Positions 39,906 through 61,979 of a stretch of 64,000 bases of DNA are shown here, one piece after another (position 1 is the first letter of the stretch; every line of letters starts with the position of its first letter). Below the pieces are notes generated by a model, which ran no database searches, was not told the DNA's origin, and worked only from the letters and a program-made list of their open reading frames with translations. The position numbers and the translations under genes were made by a program. This stretch comes from Leptospira kirschneri serovar Cynopteri str. 3522 CT (GTDB taxonomy: Bacteria > Spirochaetota > Leptospiria > Leptospirales > Leptospiraceae): NCBI RefSeq assembly GCF_000243695.2, contig NZ_AHMN02000017.1, positions 1 through 64,000 on the forward strand, written 5' to 3'.

Positions 39906-40454
39906 ACGAATAACTTGATAGCAGAAGATAGGTTTAGTAGTCAATGTTTTATATAAAATTAGAGATCTAACTCTACTTTAACGATGTACTTTTTGAGAGT
40001 TGATTCCATTTTGGATTTTTGCAGAAGTCTAGATTGAACTCGAATTTATAAAAATATTTATAGATACACTTTCGCAAATCATAAAATAAAACTTTGATTT
40101 AAAACTTAGTTTTGTTTTTTATAATCAAATTGTATTACATGGGTACTCGATTTTATAGAAACGAGTAGTATATCATAAAATTAGAATGTATTTTTATTGT
40201 TTGTGATTTCTAAAGATCGACAATTAAAAATTGTTTTAAAAATACTAAATTTTTATTTAAAAAATCATAGAGTATTTTTTGAAAATATTTTTGAGAAAAG
40301 TCTTTTTATAGAGTATGGATTTTAGATTTCCTCTTTGGATTGTTTAACGGAATATGATAATAGAGCATAACTTTCTCATCTGTTCATTAGATTTGAATTT
40401 TTAATTACTAAGAATTCCGGTTGCCAGAGACTCCTGTAGGAGAATACTTGAGTT
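39906..40454. other. AT-rich divergent intergenic region
   Basis: About 550 bases, extremely AT-rich, between divergent genes. No gene, repeat motif or RNA gene that I could identify. Promoters for both flanking genes should lie here. Confidence 0.5.
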
Positions 40455-43487
<3,033 letters not shown>

Positions 43488-44016
43488 GCTAAGAGCTCTA
43501 AGGTAAAGAGACGAAACAAAAACACAGTTGTAAACGAGTGATGCTTGGATATATTTTGAAGATTTGAGACATAGATTCAGACAAAGAGTATTCTCAATTT
43601 AACTTAAAAGTATTGAAGATTATGGGGAAGTTATCGTGGGCACAGTCGTAAAAATTGGTTACTTTGGGTTTAATAAATTTAGAAAGAACTCAAAGTTTGT
43701 CCTAAGATTTTGGATCTTTTCCAAAATATGTGAGTTCCCACATTTTCTACAGAAATTGCCGTTTGTAGACGTAAAAAAAGGATGCGATTGTGGGAACTCC
43801 CACGATAAGGTTTTATTAACGAAGAGTCAAAATGGTTTGAAATAAGGACCGGAAGCAAAGAAATCGAATCAACCAAAATTGTTTCAAGGTAAAGAACGGC
43901 GAACTAAAAAAGGACTTTAATTTTTTAAGAGTTTTTATAAAGGCTGCATAACGGTATTTAGGAAAGAATTTCTTTCCTAAATTGATATAAATTAAACCGC
44001 CGGTTTCATAAAAAAT
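43488..44016. other. Intergenic region with dispersed motif copies
   Basis: About 530 bases, no gene. Contains TGTGAGTTCCCACATTTTCT (near 43730) and TTGTGGGAACTCCCACGAT (near 43787), members of the TGTGGGAACT motif, about 60 bases apart. No ribosomal RNA, tmRNA or tRNA found even though smpB follows. Confidence 0.5.
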
Positions 44017-44499
<483 letters not shown>

Positions 44500-44523
44500 A
44501 CGGCCGCAAAAATTAGGATCAAA

Positions 44524-47409
<2,886 letters not shown>

Positions 47410-47472
47410 AAATGGATTTGAATTCGGAGAATATTCAATTTTGCTTTACAAGGTTTTAAATTTAGTATTCAG

Positions 47473-47710
<238 letters not shown>

Positions 47711-48218
47711 TTTTTTTCAAATCCAATCGTTAAAGAAAATTTGCCACTAGATTTATAACAAAAACAAAATAATCTTATATTTATAGTGATTAGGTTCTAA
47801 AGACAATAGTGGCTCAATATTGTCCAAAAAAATCTTCTTCCAGTTAAATTTTTGCATTAAATTTTTGTTTGGCGTATCATAAAAATGAAAAAACTATTTT
47901 ATATAGTTTTTATAAATTCATCCTTAGTCTTTTGTTACCACTGATCCTTATAAAATTGAGTATCTTAAATTTTTATCGCGACTTTATTCAAAACAATAAA
48001 GCGGAAGAGACAGTAGTCATTTTCCTTATCGAATTTGCCAAGCAATGACACAGGATTTTAAACTGTAGGAACTCTTACAAGTTCGAGATTTAACAGACTT
48101 ATTTCTAAAATGTGGGAACTCTCACAAGTTCAAAAAATTTATTGTCTTTAACAGCTCATCTTTAAATTACAATATCTGATAATTGTACTAAAACCATCTC
48201 AAAAATATCTTAGGATTA

Positions 48219-48259
<41 letters not shown>

Positions 48260-48262
48260 TTA

Positions 48263-48345
48263 CTCATCTCTATAAAATTGAGTACTGTTAATTCTATCAC
48301 AAAACACTGATTCCATGCAAAATATTAGCTTTTATTAGTTATGAG
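48263..48345. repeat. MITE-like element, family R3 copy b (opposite orientation)
   Basis: Begins CTCATCTCTATAAAATTGAG and contains TTAATTCTATCACAAAAC, the inverse of the right part of copy a at 29230. Ends TTTATTAGTTATGAG. Confidence 0.65.
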
Positions 48346-48414
48346 TAGTAACTCACTTTTATTTTAGAATTCGCTCCAAAGCCTGAAAAAAATTATCATA
48401 GATTTTTAAATCAA

Positions 48415-48582
48415 ATGTGGTAGTTCCCACAGATTACGTCTCTTTTTATCTTTTTTGCGATTTTAAATTATATCTTTCCGAACGAAGTTTTGCAGTAGTT
48501 CCCACATTTAAAGAATCGATCTATAAAATTAAGATTTCAACTTTTTTCAGAATCATAGGTTCCTTACGTCCTGCTCACGTTA
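48415..48582. repeat. MITE-like element, family R1 copy d
   Basis: Begins near TGTGGTAGTTCCCACAGATT. The right end is TTACGTCCTGCTCACGTTA, the inverted form of the R1 left end. Internal blocks match copy b over about 140 bases. Confidence 0.65.
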
Positions 48583-48666
48583 GTATAGAAATAGGCTTCA
48601 TTTTTTGCAGAAAAATTAAACTATAAAAAGGATTTAAGTTAATTATATTTTACTAATATAAATTTT

Positions 48667-50496
<1,830 letters not shown>

Positions 50497-50586
50497 AATA
50501 ATCCAGGGTGCATTCTATTCCCTGCCCAAATCTGGTCAATTGGAAACATTTTCCGGAACATCCGGAAATGAAAAAACATAAAAACT

Positions 50587-53361
<2,775 letters not shown>

Positions 53362-53481
53362 AGTTCGTTTTTATTTTTTGGGATCGTTTGTTTGTATAAG
53401 TTTATGCTAGAACATCGCAAAAAAATTCAGGCTAATTTTTAGATAACGTGATTTCTGCGTGTAATACTTGTTATACGGAAC

Positions 53482-54012
53482 TTATGAAGTTAAATAGTAT
53501 GGGTATCTATTTGTCATTGGGTTTGGTTCGAGTTTTAGTTCTCTCGAAATGAGATTTTGTCTCCTGTCAATCTTCCAAATCATTTTGTAAGTCCAGTGAA
53601 AACTAGGAACTCCTTGGTTCAAAGTTTTCACAAAAAAATCCTCCTTCCCACCAAGCTCCTCCAACCAGAGCATATAATTAAAAAGATAACACCTCGAAAC
53701 CCCATGAGCCGCAGCCAACACACCCAAGGTCGACCAAACCCCGGTATGAACCCGAATGCTAAACTTCTTCATCTTACCAACGCCCCGATTGTATTTGATT
53801 TTACCCGCCTTGTAATGAAGACGTTTCATCGAGGCGATCTGTTTAGAATATTTTCTCAATAAAATGGGAAGTTTGCCCCGAAGGGCTTTTCTTTCTTGCG
53901 AGTTCAAACGATTCCAATAATCATTCGGCACCAAAAGAGAATCCGTACCAACAGCATTTTCTACCAAAGCAGACTCAATTTTTTGACCGTCATCTAATAA
54001 AAGAATATCCAT
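53482..54012 (-). CDS. DUF1564 family protein
   Basis: A 176-residue protein of the Leptospira DUF1564 family, which occurs in many copies per genome. Recognisable are VENAVGTDSLLVPNDYWNRL near the N-terminus, KFSIRVHTGVWSTLGVLAAA with the following HGVSRCYLFNYMLWLEELG, and the basic C-terminal part. The RVHTGVWSTLG-type segment followed by a helix looks like a DNA-binding fold, but function is not established. It is on the strand opposite to smc. ATG start at 54012. Confidence 0.85.
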   Translation of the reverse strand: MDILLLDDGQKIESALVENAVGTDSLLVPNDYWNRLNSQERKALRGKLPILLRKYSKQIASMKRLHYKAGKIKYNRGVGKMKKFSIRVHTGVWSTLGVLAAAHGVSRCYLFNYMLWLEELGGKEDFFVKTLNQGVPSFHWTYKMIWKIDRRQNLISRELKLEPNPMTNRYPYYLTS

Positions 54013-54392
54013 ACCAGAAACGGTTCTTCGACCTTTCTAAACGGAGCGATTTATAGAAAAAAAATTTAAAAGAAAACAAAATATTTTAACGTGAGTTTGG
54101 TGGTTGAAAATCTGGGCGAATAAAAAACTCAGGTGCAACAACTCCACTATGAGTACGTTTTAGATATATTGTATAATACTTCCGGTATGCAATTTATTGA
54201 CCAAAAGCTAAAGAAGCCCCGTCCGACAATGCTGTGGCAGCCGGATTCACATTAGAGTTGTTGAAAAATGAATCCTCCATCTGCTTTCTATTGCACTGAA
54301 GCAGTTTTGCTAATCCCACTACAGAATTTTCAACAATTCTATTATTAAAGTATAAACTATTAGATGCTTTATTATATCGTTCTGAGCCAGAA
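54013..54392. other. Intergenic region with R2 element
   Basis: Holds an isolated R1-like end TTAACGTGAGTTTGG (near 54084) and R2 copy c (54253-54341). No gene seen. Confidence 0.5.
54253..54341. repeat. MITE-like element, family R2 copy c
   Basis: Left end TAGAGTTGTTGAAAAATGAA and right end AATTTTCAACAATTCTA, inverted. The centre contains GAAGCAGTTTTGCTAATCCC, shared with copies at 26832 and 29322. Confidence 0.8.
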
Positions 54393-54422
54393 TAAAAAAA
54401 GAGCGGAAAATTCCGCTCTTTT
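54393..54422 (-). terminator. Rho-independent terminator of the Cys-rich gene
   Basis: On the minus strand AAGAGCGGAA pairs with TTCCGCTCTT and is followed by a run of T. It lies about 50 bases after the stop of the Cys-rich gene. Confidence 0.8.
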
Positions 54423-54468
54423 CAGAAAAATTAAAAACTTCTTATATTCTAGAAGTTTTGTGTAGTGT

Positions 54469-54762
54469 TTATTTTTTATTCGTGTTGTAAGTGCTTACGA
54501 TACACTCGTTAAACGGTTTACACTGACTCTTATGATTCTCAAAACAAGCTATAACGGCGGCGCTGTGTTTTTTACACGAATTGAGGCAACCGGTTTTTAC
54601 TTTGTTTTTTTCTTCGGCGCTGAGTTTTCTAGGCGCGTTTTGATCCACACAGCCAGAATAAAAACCGCAAACTTCATTACAAGACGCGGATTGAGCAGAT
54701 AGAGAAGAACCTGCTAAAATTAGAAAAGAAAGAATCAATAGAAAGAAATGTTTCAACGTCAT
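54469..54762 (-). CDS. Small secreted Cys-rich protein
   Basis: A 97-residue precursor with a strong signal peptide ([18 protein letters not shown], cleavage after AQS about residue 25) and eight Cys in the mature part: CNEVC, GC, GCLNSC, AC, QC and EC. The spacing suggests four disulfides or a metal-binding fold in the periplasm. The ribosome-binding AAAGGAG lies only two bases before the ATG; a TTG six bases downstream has better spacing and also gives an acceptable signal peptide ([10 protein letters not shown]). The tRNA-Met gene ends 16 bases upstream, so both may be one transcript. A DsbD-like protein is encoded at 59827. Confidence 0.75.
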   Translation of the reverse strand: MTLKHFFLLILSFLILAGSSLSAQSASCNEVCGFYSGCVDQNAPRKLSAEEKNKVKTGCLNSCKKHSAAVIACFENHKSQCKPFNECIVSTYNTNKK

Positions 54763-54763
54763 T

Positions 54764-54860
<97 letters not shown>

Positions 54861-54912
54861 GGGACCCGATTCAATCGGTTCCAGTGCTATTTTTTTCGAG
54901 GGAATTGCATTG

Positions 54913-56205
54913 TCAAGGTTTCCTTCCGACCTGAGATTTCCAAATTTCAAACAGAATTTTCCAAGCGGAGACCGAAAAAACCTCTACTATTTTTTGATTT
55001 TCTAATTCTTTCTTTTCTTTCCATTTTTCCAAAAGTGAATTTGAAATTTCGGTTTGAATCAACTTCCAGTCTTTTTGAACGTTTTCATCTAAAGGAATCG
55101 TTAGTAACTCTTGAACTGACTTCAAACGATTCAAGAGTTCCGGAATTTCTAACTCTTCTAATTCTTTCTTTTTGTTTTCTAAAATAGAAAGAAGAACGTT
55201 TTTAGCCATATCATATTCATTTTGAAGAATAGAATGAAAAAAGGATTCTTCTTCTCCTACGTGTCTAGAAATTCGAGAGGCGAATCTATGTTCGGTGAGT
55301 TCTCTCCAAGATTCGTTTCTTTGGAAACTAGGAAAGGAGGTAGGAATTTTTAGATCCAGATCTAAATTTTCACGGACATCTAAAAAAATGGAATCTAAAA
55401 CCAAAAATAAAAATGAGGGGCTCAACCAAGGCGGAACGGAAATTTCTAAAGAGGAAAAATTTCCGTTTTCGTCTTTGATAAAACTAGGAGAGTTTTCAAA
55501 ATCTATTGCAGAAATGATCGCGCCGGAACGGTAGAGTAAAGTCGGTAGAATTTCCCTACTTTCGGAAAGATCGATAATTAGTTTAGAAAAATTGAATTTA
55601 ATTTTTTCGGAAACGTTGGAGAATAGATAAATTGCAAAAAGACTTTGAACTCCGTTTAATTTAGGAGTAATTAAAAAAAGTCCTTCTTGTTTTTCTAATA
55701 TCTTTTCCGTAAAATTTTCTGGGATCGGAGATTCTAATATCTTTTCCAGATCTAAAATATCCTCGGATAAAATTTGAAATTCAAGTTTGAATATGGAAGT
55801 GTTTCTTATTTTTTGATTTTTTCTTTTGCAAATTTGTTCTATTGTATCTTCTATTTTTGCGATTTTAGAAACTACTGTGGGTTCGTTCGAAATAAATGGA
55901 AAGTGAAACGATTCCCCCCAAACATACGCTGGAAAAATTTTAGATGGAAACTTGGATGTGATTTCTCCAAGTCGAGAGATAGAACGAAAAGACGTCTTTT
56001 CGGACTTCCGAAGTTGTATCTTATCAAAAATAGAATCCGGGAATTCGATCCAGTATTTTGCATTTTTTTCTTGGGCCCAGATTTTTAATTGGATCGAAAA
56101 TTCTTTCAAAGCGGATGGATGAGAATTTTCAAACAAAGATTCGAGTGTTTCTCGATCGAATCTTTGTTTGAATTCCGTTTCGGTTAGAAGATGAATTTGT
56201 CTCAT
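54913..56205 (-). CDS. Hypothetical protein, soluble, helical
   Basis: A 430-residue protein that I do not recognise. The sequence is rich in Lys, Glu and Ile and likely helical; the N-terminal half includes FDRETLESLFENSHPSALKE and the C-terminal half a long charged helix region (SFFHSILQNEYDMAKNVLLS; ENKKKELEELEIPELLNRLK). No membrane segment or signal. I start at the ATG at 56205; a GTG at 56220 would give five more residues. It stands upstream of tRNA-Met on the same strand, after a 60-base gap. FliG- or FlgN-type flagellar factors look superficially similar, but I saw no motif. Confidence 0.6.
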   Translation of the reverse strand: MRQIHLLTETEFKQRFDRETLESLFENSHPSALKEFSIQLKIWAQEKNAKYWIEFPDSIFDKIQLRKSEKTSFRSISRLGEITSKFPSKIFPAYVWGESFHFPFISNEPTVVSKIAKIEDTIEQICKRKNQKIRNTSIFKLEFQILSEDILDLEKILESPIPENFTEKILEKQEGLFLITPKLNGVQSLFAIYLFSNVSEKIKFNFSKLIIDLSESREILPTLLYRSGAIISAIDFENSPSFIKDENGNFSSLEISVPPWLSPSFLFLVLDSIFLDVRENLDLDLKIPTSFPSFQRNESWRELTEHRFASRISRHVGEEESFFHSILQNEYDMAKNVLLSILENKKKELEELEIPELLNRLKSVQELLTIPLDENVQKDWKLIQTEISNSLLEKWKEKKELENQKIVEVFSVSAWKILFEIWKSQVGRKP

Positions 56206-57952
<1,747 letters not shown>

Positions 57953-58234
57953 TTCAAGTCAATTTTTAGGCGCTCCTTTTTGGGAAGTGTTCTTGGAAAT
58001 TTTCGAATCGAAATGGAACTTTAAAAGCCCGAGTCTTCTCGGGCTTTTTTTATGTGTTAGGGTTTTGTCGGAGTTACGACAAGATTGTTTATGGGGATTT
58101 TACTTTACAAAATGTTAATTTTATGTTAGGTGAAAATTTCCGAAAACTTCCCACAAGGGCCCGAACTCAGTGCCTCACTCGTCAGGGTCGAGCGTTTCAC
58201 TAAAAAATCGTCGGAGTTACGACAAGGTTTCGTC
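57953..58234. other. Spacer with two copies of a dispersed palindrome
   Basis: Holds the glnA terminator and two copies of TTGTCGGAGTTACGACAA-type sequence at 58065-58082 and 58208-58225, bracketing about 125 bases. No gene. Confidence 0.5.
58023..58051 (+). terminator. Rho-independent terminator of glnA
   Basis: AAAGCCCGAG and CTCGGGCTTT pair with a TCTT loop and are followed by a run of T. Confidence 0.88.
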
Positions 58235-58954
58235 TTACTGTTCTAGAAGAGGTTTGTTGGCGTCTGGGTGTTGGGCTAAATATTCTTGGACGGTTTTTCT
58301 TTTTTTCTCCAAACGGGAAAGATGGTCCTCGATGATCGTTCCGAAATCCAATTTGCCTGTAATGATTTCATAACGTTCCGTTTCTATTGTTCCTAAATCC
58401 AGATCGGAATCGATTTCAGAAGAACGATCGGCGTATTTTTGAGCTTCTTTCCAATAGGGAATTGCCTCTTTATAAAAACCGTCGGCCACTTCGAAAGAAC
58501 GGTTTAAGTCGTATGCGAAATCTAGATTATAAAAATATAAATGTCGCTTATCAAATTGAGAGGCGATCCTCATATAAGAACGCATAATCTGAAGATTCAT
58601 GTGCATAAAAAGAAGGTTGCGATATTTATAATATTCGTCTTCGTCTTTAACGGGACAAAGAGCGTTTTTAGGATGTCTGAACCGTTTCTTAAGTCCTGTC
58701 TTTAAAAAGTAGATGTTCCTTCTAAGTTCGTTTTCACCGTAGTGAAGTTTGAGACCATAGAGTTGGTAATAGTCTTCTAAAAATTTTGGTTCCCATTTAT
58801 GAAGTTTATAAGGTACCCAATCGGAGAATTTAGTATAAGGACCGTTTTTCTCGTACTCGTAGTTGTAATCTAAGTCTATTTCTGGCGAAATCGGAGCGCT
58901 CAAAAGTATTCCAAATAAAATACAATAGATTGATTTGATTATTCCCACGCGCAT
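58235..58954 (-). CDS. Hypothetical exported protein
   Basis: A 239-residue protein with a hydrophobic N-terminal segment (IIKSIYCILFGILLSAPIS, about residues 5-25) that looks like a signal peptide. The mature part has many Tyr and charged residues (YNYEYEKNGPYTKFSDW; YFLKTGLKKRFRHPKNALCP) and helical pieces (MNLQIMRSYMRIASQFDKRH; VADGFYKEAIPYWKEAQKYA). I do not recognise the family; the YWKEAQKYA pattern faintly resembles tetratricopeptide helices. Start: ATG at 58954. Confidence 0.65.
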   Translation of the reverse strand: MRVGIIKSIYCILFGILLSAPISPEIDLDYNYEYEKNGPYTKFSDWVPYKLHKWEPKFLEDYYQLYGLKLHYGENELRRNIYFLKTGLKKRFRHPKNALCPVKDEDEYYKYRNLLFMHMNLQIMRSYMRIASQFDKRHLYFYNLDFAYDLNRSFEVADGFYKEAIPYWKEAQKYADRSSEIDSDLDLGTIETERYEIITGKLDFGTIIEDHLSRLEKKRKTVQEYLAQHPDANKPLLEQ

Positions 58955-59826
58955 TCAAAATAATTTTCGGCAAATTTCGATTTTTAGGTGAGAATGGAAT
59001 CTTAGAAAACAAAAGAGTTTTTGAGTTGAATTTCCTGAAATTAACGTAAACAAGGGCGTAAGAAAACCATGATTCTGAAAAAAAGTTGGAATCTGAACCT
59101 TACGATCATCGAGTGGGAACTCACATAAAACTTAGGTTTGTTTGTAAAATGATGTAGTAACTGCTGCAAACCACGATTTTACAAATAATTGTAGGAACTC
59201 ATACTTTTGGAAAATTTTTTCTCCGGCCGAACTCACGTTAAGTAGGATTTAAATTTTGATGATGGCCGTAAAACAGCGGTTTTGTGTAACAATCTGATTG
59301 AACGATGATTCTTTTTGTAGTAGTTCCCAATTTTCAAAGTTTAACTGGTAAATCCACAATTTGTGAGAGTTCCCACATCTATTTTTTTACGAAAAAATTG
59401 ACCTAATATAAAACGGATTTCTTAGTCCGAATTTGTAGTAAATATCAGGATCGATGCAATTTATAAGAACTTCTAGATTTTTCCAAACATCCACCGTTCA
59501 TTTTCAGCGCCGTTTTTTTATGCGTTCGTAGTAACATCGGATCGTATCTAAAAATCGGACATAAGACGGTCATCTGTGGGAACTACTGCGACTTAAGATA
59601 TTTACTAGAAAACTCTAAATTTACGATTTTATTTCATTTTGTTCCTAATATTTTCCAAGATGTACTTTGATACTTGAGGTTATAGATCATTGGGTTCTCC
59701 GACTAAAAAAAGAATTTTTTGAAATGGCTCCAAGTCTAAACTACGAGTTCGGAAATTACTTTGATGGGAATGAGGTTGACCTCAGGTTTTTTAATTGAAG
59801 CATAGTTCTCGGAACCAGATTTCTTT
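58955..59826. other. Intergenic region with R1 element
   Basis: About 870 bases, no gene. R1 copy e at 59042-59240 plus separate motif copies near 59340, 59365 and 59575 (CTGTGGGAACTACTGC). AT-rich otherwise. Confidence 0.5.
59042..59240. repeat. MITE-like element, family R1 copy e (reverse orientation)
   Basis: Starts TAACGTAAACAAGGGCGTAAG (minor variant of the R1 left end) and ends CGAACTCACGTTA. Internal blocks run in the opposite order compared with copies b, c and d (CATGATTCTGAAAAAAAGTT, then GTGGGAACTCAC). Confidence 0.65.
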
Positions 59827-61203
59827 TTGGTCTTTTCATTCGTGTTGTCTAAAATTTTAATATATAAGAATTTTCTAATCCGTTTTTTGATTTTAAACAT
59901 CAGTGTATTTGGATGTATTTTTCCTATTTCTGCAGAGGCCGTTTCCGAGTCTCTGAGAAAAACGGTTGTAGAAGGTATTTCCGGCGAAGGCCCAACAACC
60001 GGATGGATTCTGGTGATGGGTGGAATTTTGGCAAGCCTATTGCCTTGTGTTTATCCTTTGTATCCGATTACAGTGGGAATCGTAAGAGCCAGAGGAGAGG
60101 GTTCTCCAAAAATTCTTCACCCTGCGATTTATTATCTTGGTTTGGTTGCAACTTATTCTTGTTTCGGGTTGATTGCAGGTTTTAGTGGAGGAGCGTTTAA
60201 CGTTATTCTACGTTATCCTATCGTGAATCTAGGGCTTTCCATTTTGATTTTTTTATTGGCACTGGGATCATTGGATCTGATTCATCTTCCTTTTTTTAGA
60301 TCTAAAGAAGTAAAGACGGGACAAGGTTGTGGTGGAACATTTTTACTAGGGATGGGAGCGGGACTTCTTTCTTCTCCTTGTGTGGGACCGGTTGTGGTAG
60401 CGATTCTTTTGCAGATCACCGCGGGGGTTGGTATAATATCGATCGGTTCCGTGTTTCTTGCTTCTTTTAAGATGTTTTTGTTTGGAATCGGCTTAGGTTT
60501 TCCTTTTTTAATGATAGGCGTTTTTGGTTTGAGTCTGCCAAAATCAGGAAAATGGATGCGTTGGGTTCAATGGATTTTAGGAATATTCGTATTATACTTT
60601 TCTTATACGTATTTTCAAAAATCTCTTTCTGGTTGGGGAATTCCGGATTCTTCCATTCCTTTGGCTGCGTTTGGAATTTTGTTTTTACTTTTTTGTCTCT
60701 ATTTTCTTCTTCCAAATGAGTGGAATCGTTATGTGAAAATGAAGAAAACTCTCTTTTTAGGAGGGGTCGTATTGTCCGCTGTAGGACTTGTAGTTTTACT
60801 GACATATAGTCTGGGAAGAGTTAATTCCACTTCCGTGATAGAAATGGAAACGAAAGGAAATCTTTCTTGGCATCGAATTCCTTCTAAAGCTTATGCGGAA
60901 GGAACAGAGACTGGAAAAAAAGTGTTCATTGATTTTTATGCTGATTGGTGTACAAACTGTAAAACGTTTGAGGAACTTACTCAAAACGATTCCGCTTTGA
61001 ACGATGCTTTGCAAGGTGCTGTTCTTTTAAAAATCAAAGACCAAGATCCTATTTTTGAAATGTATGCAAACGATTCTCGTTTTGAGGAATTAAAAATAGG
61101 CCTCCCGTTTTTTGTGATCTTAGACGCCGATGGAAATCTTTTATATAAAAACACGGATTATCAAGACACTTCTACTATGATTCAAATCTTAAAACAACTT
61201 TAA
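59827..61203 (+). CDS. DsbD-like thiol:disulfide interchange protein
   Basis: A 458-residue inner membrane reductant carrier. Eight or so membrane helices (about 60-330) contain the DsbD/CcdA Cys motifs [13 protein letters not shown] and [14 protein letters not shown]-terminal thioredoxin-like domain (about 350-458) has the motif DWCTNCK at about 373-379. The N-terminal periplasmic alpha domain of E. coli DsbD is absent, so this resembles a shorter DsbD or a ScsB-like form. It supplies electrons for disulfide reduction in the periplasm, consistent with the secreted Cys-rich protein at 54469. Start TTG at 59827 is uncertain. Confidence 0.88.
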   Translation: MVFSFVLSKILIYKNFLIRFLILNISVFGCIFPISAEAVSESLRKTVVEGISGEGPTTGWILVMGGILASLLPCVYPLYPITVGIVRARGEGSPKILHPAIYYLGLVATYSCFGLIAGFSGGAFNVILRYPIVNLGLSILIFLLALGSLDLIHLPFFRSKEVKTGQGCGGTFLLGMGAGLLSSPCVGPVVVAILLQITAGVGIISIGSVFLASFKMFLFGIGLGFPFLMIGVFGLSLPKSGKWMRWVQWILGIFVLYFSYTYFQKSLSGWGIPDSSIPLAAFGILFLLFCLYFLLPNEWNRYVKMKKTLFLGGVVLSAVGLVVLLTYSLGRVNSTSVIEMETKGNLSWHRIPSKAYAEGTETGKKVFIDFYADWCTNCKTFEELTQNDSALNDALQGAVLLKIKDQDPIFEMYANDSRFEELKIGLPFFVILDADGNLLYKNTDYQDTSTMIQILKQL

Positions 61204-61979
61204 AGGTCCAAATTTATAACAGTGAATTTTTAATTTAGTGAAGATCGTATAACTGCGATTTTGTGTAGTAAGTTGATTTTATTGATTAAAACTTATGTAA
61301 TATAGAATACCACGGATTTTTGTCGTAAAAGCTTGTTTGAGTATAAACATTAGTATTTTTTTATATAGTTTTGAATAAACTATAAATAATAGGGTTGTTG
61401 AAAATTCCATAGTGGGGGATTAGTAAACTCAGGTGCTGCTCTCTATGGATCGCGCATAATAATCGTTTTACGCATTGGTTATACTGAACTCGTGTTATTT
61501 AGATTTATGACGATTCTTTAAAGTGTTTTATTTTTAACTTGTTCCGACGAAATGGATCTGGTTGAAAAAGTTAAATTCTAAAAATCTGGAAGATTTTTGT
61601 TTCAATCAATGGATCTAATTTACGTTACATAGATTTACAGTCGTTTTTTGATAAAAGACGCTTTGTTTTTTAAACTGTGGGAACTCTTACAAGTTCAGAA
61701 TTTAACAGACTTGTTCTCATTTTACTACTCGGACGTATGAAAATAATACCAAAAATGAACGAGCAATTTTATCAAGGATATAGAAGTTCTCAAAAATTTA
61801 CGCCTAACTCAGATTTTGGGCTTTTTGTGGTAGATCCCACATTCTAACTTTTAAAACAAGTTCACGATAGTATTCTGATACTTCGCAAAACCACGAACTA
61901 AAATTTGGTCGTAACTACGCCCGAATTTTACGGAATATTTGATTTTCAGAGTGCGACTTAGAAAAAATACTGACAAACG
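61204..61979. other. Intergenic region with partial R2 and R4 elements
   Basis: About 775 bases. A half R2 copy begins at 61391 (AGGGTTGTTGAAAATTCCAT) and a partial R4 copy starts at 61725 (CTACTCGGACGTATGAAAAT); the TGTGGGAACTCTTACAAGTT motif lies at 61677. No gene seen. Confidence 0.5.
61725..61890. repeat. MITE-like element, family R4 copy b (right end eroded)
   Basis: Begins CTACTCGGACGTATGAAAAT, then AGAAGTTCTCAAAAATTTA and GTGGTAGATCCCACATTCTA in the same order as copy a at 25321. The right inverted end is no longer clear. Confidence 0.6.

Noticed and set aside
43636..43845. Frame upstream of smpB
   Set aside because: It runs through two copies of the dispersed motif and lacks a family match.
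48417..48626. Frame covering R1 copy d
   Set aside because: It lies in a repeat element, and homologous copies do not keep the frame.
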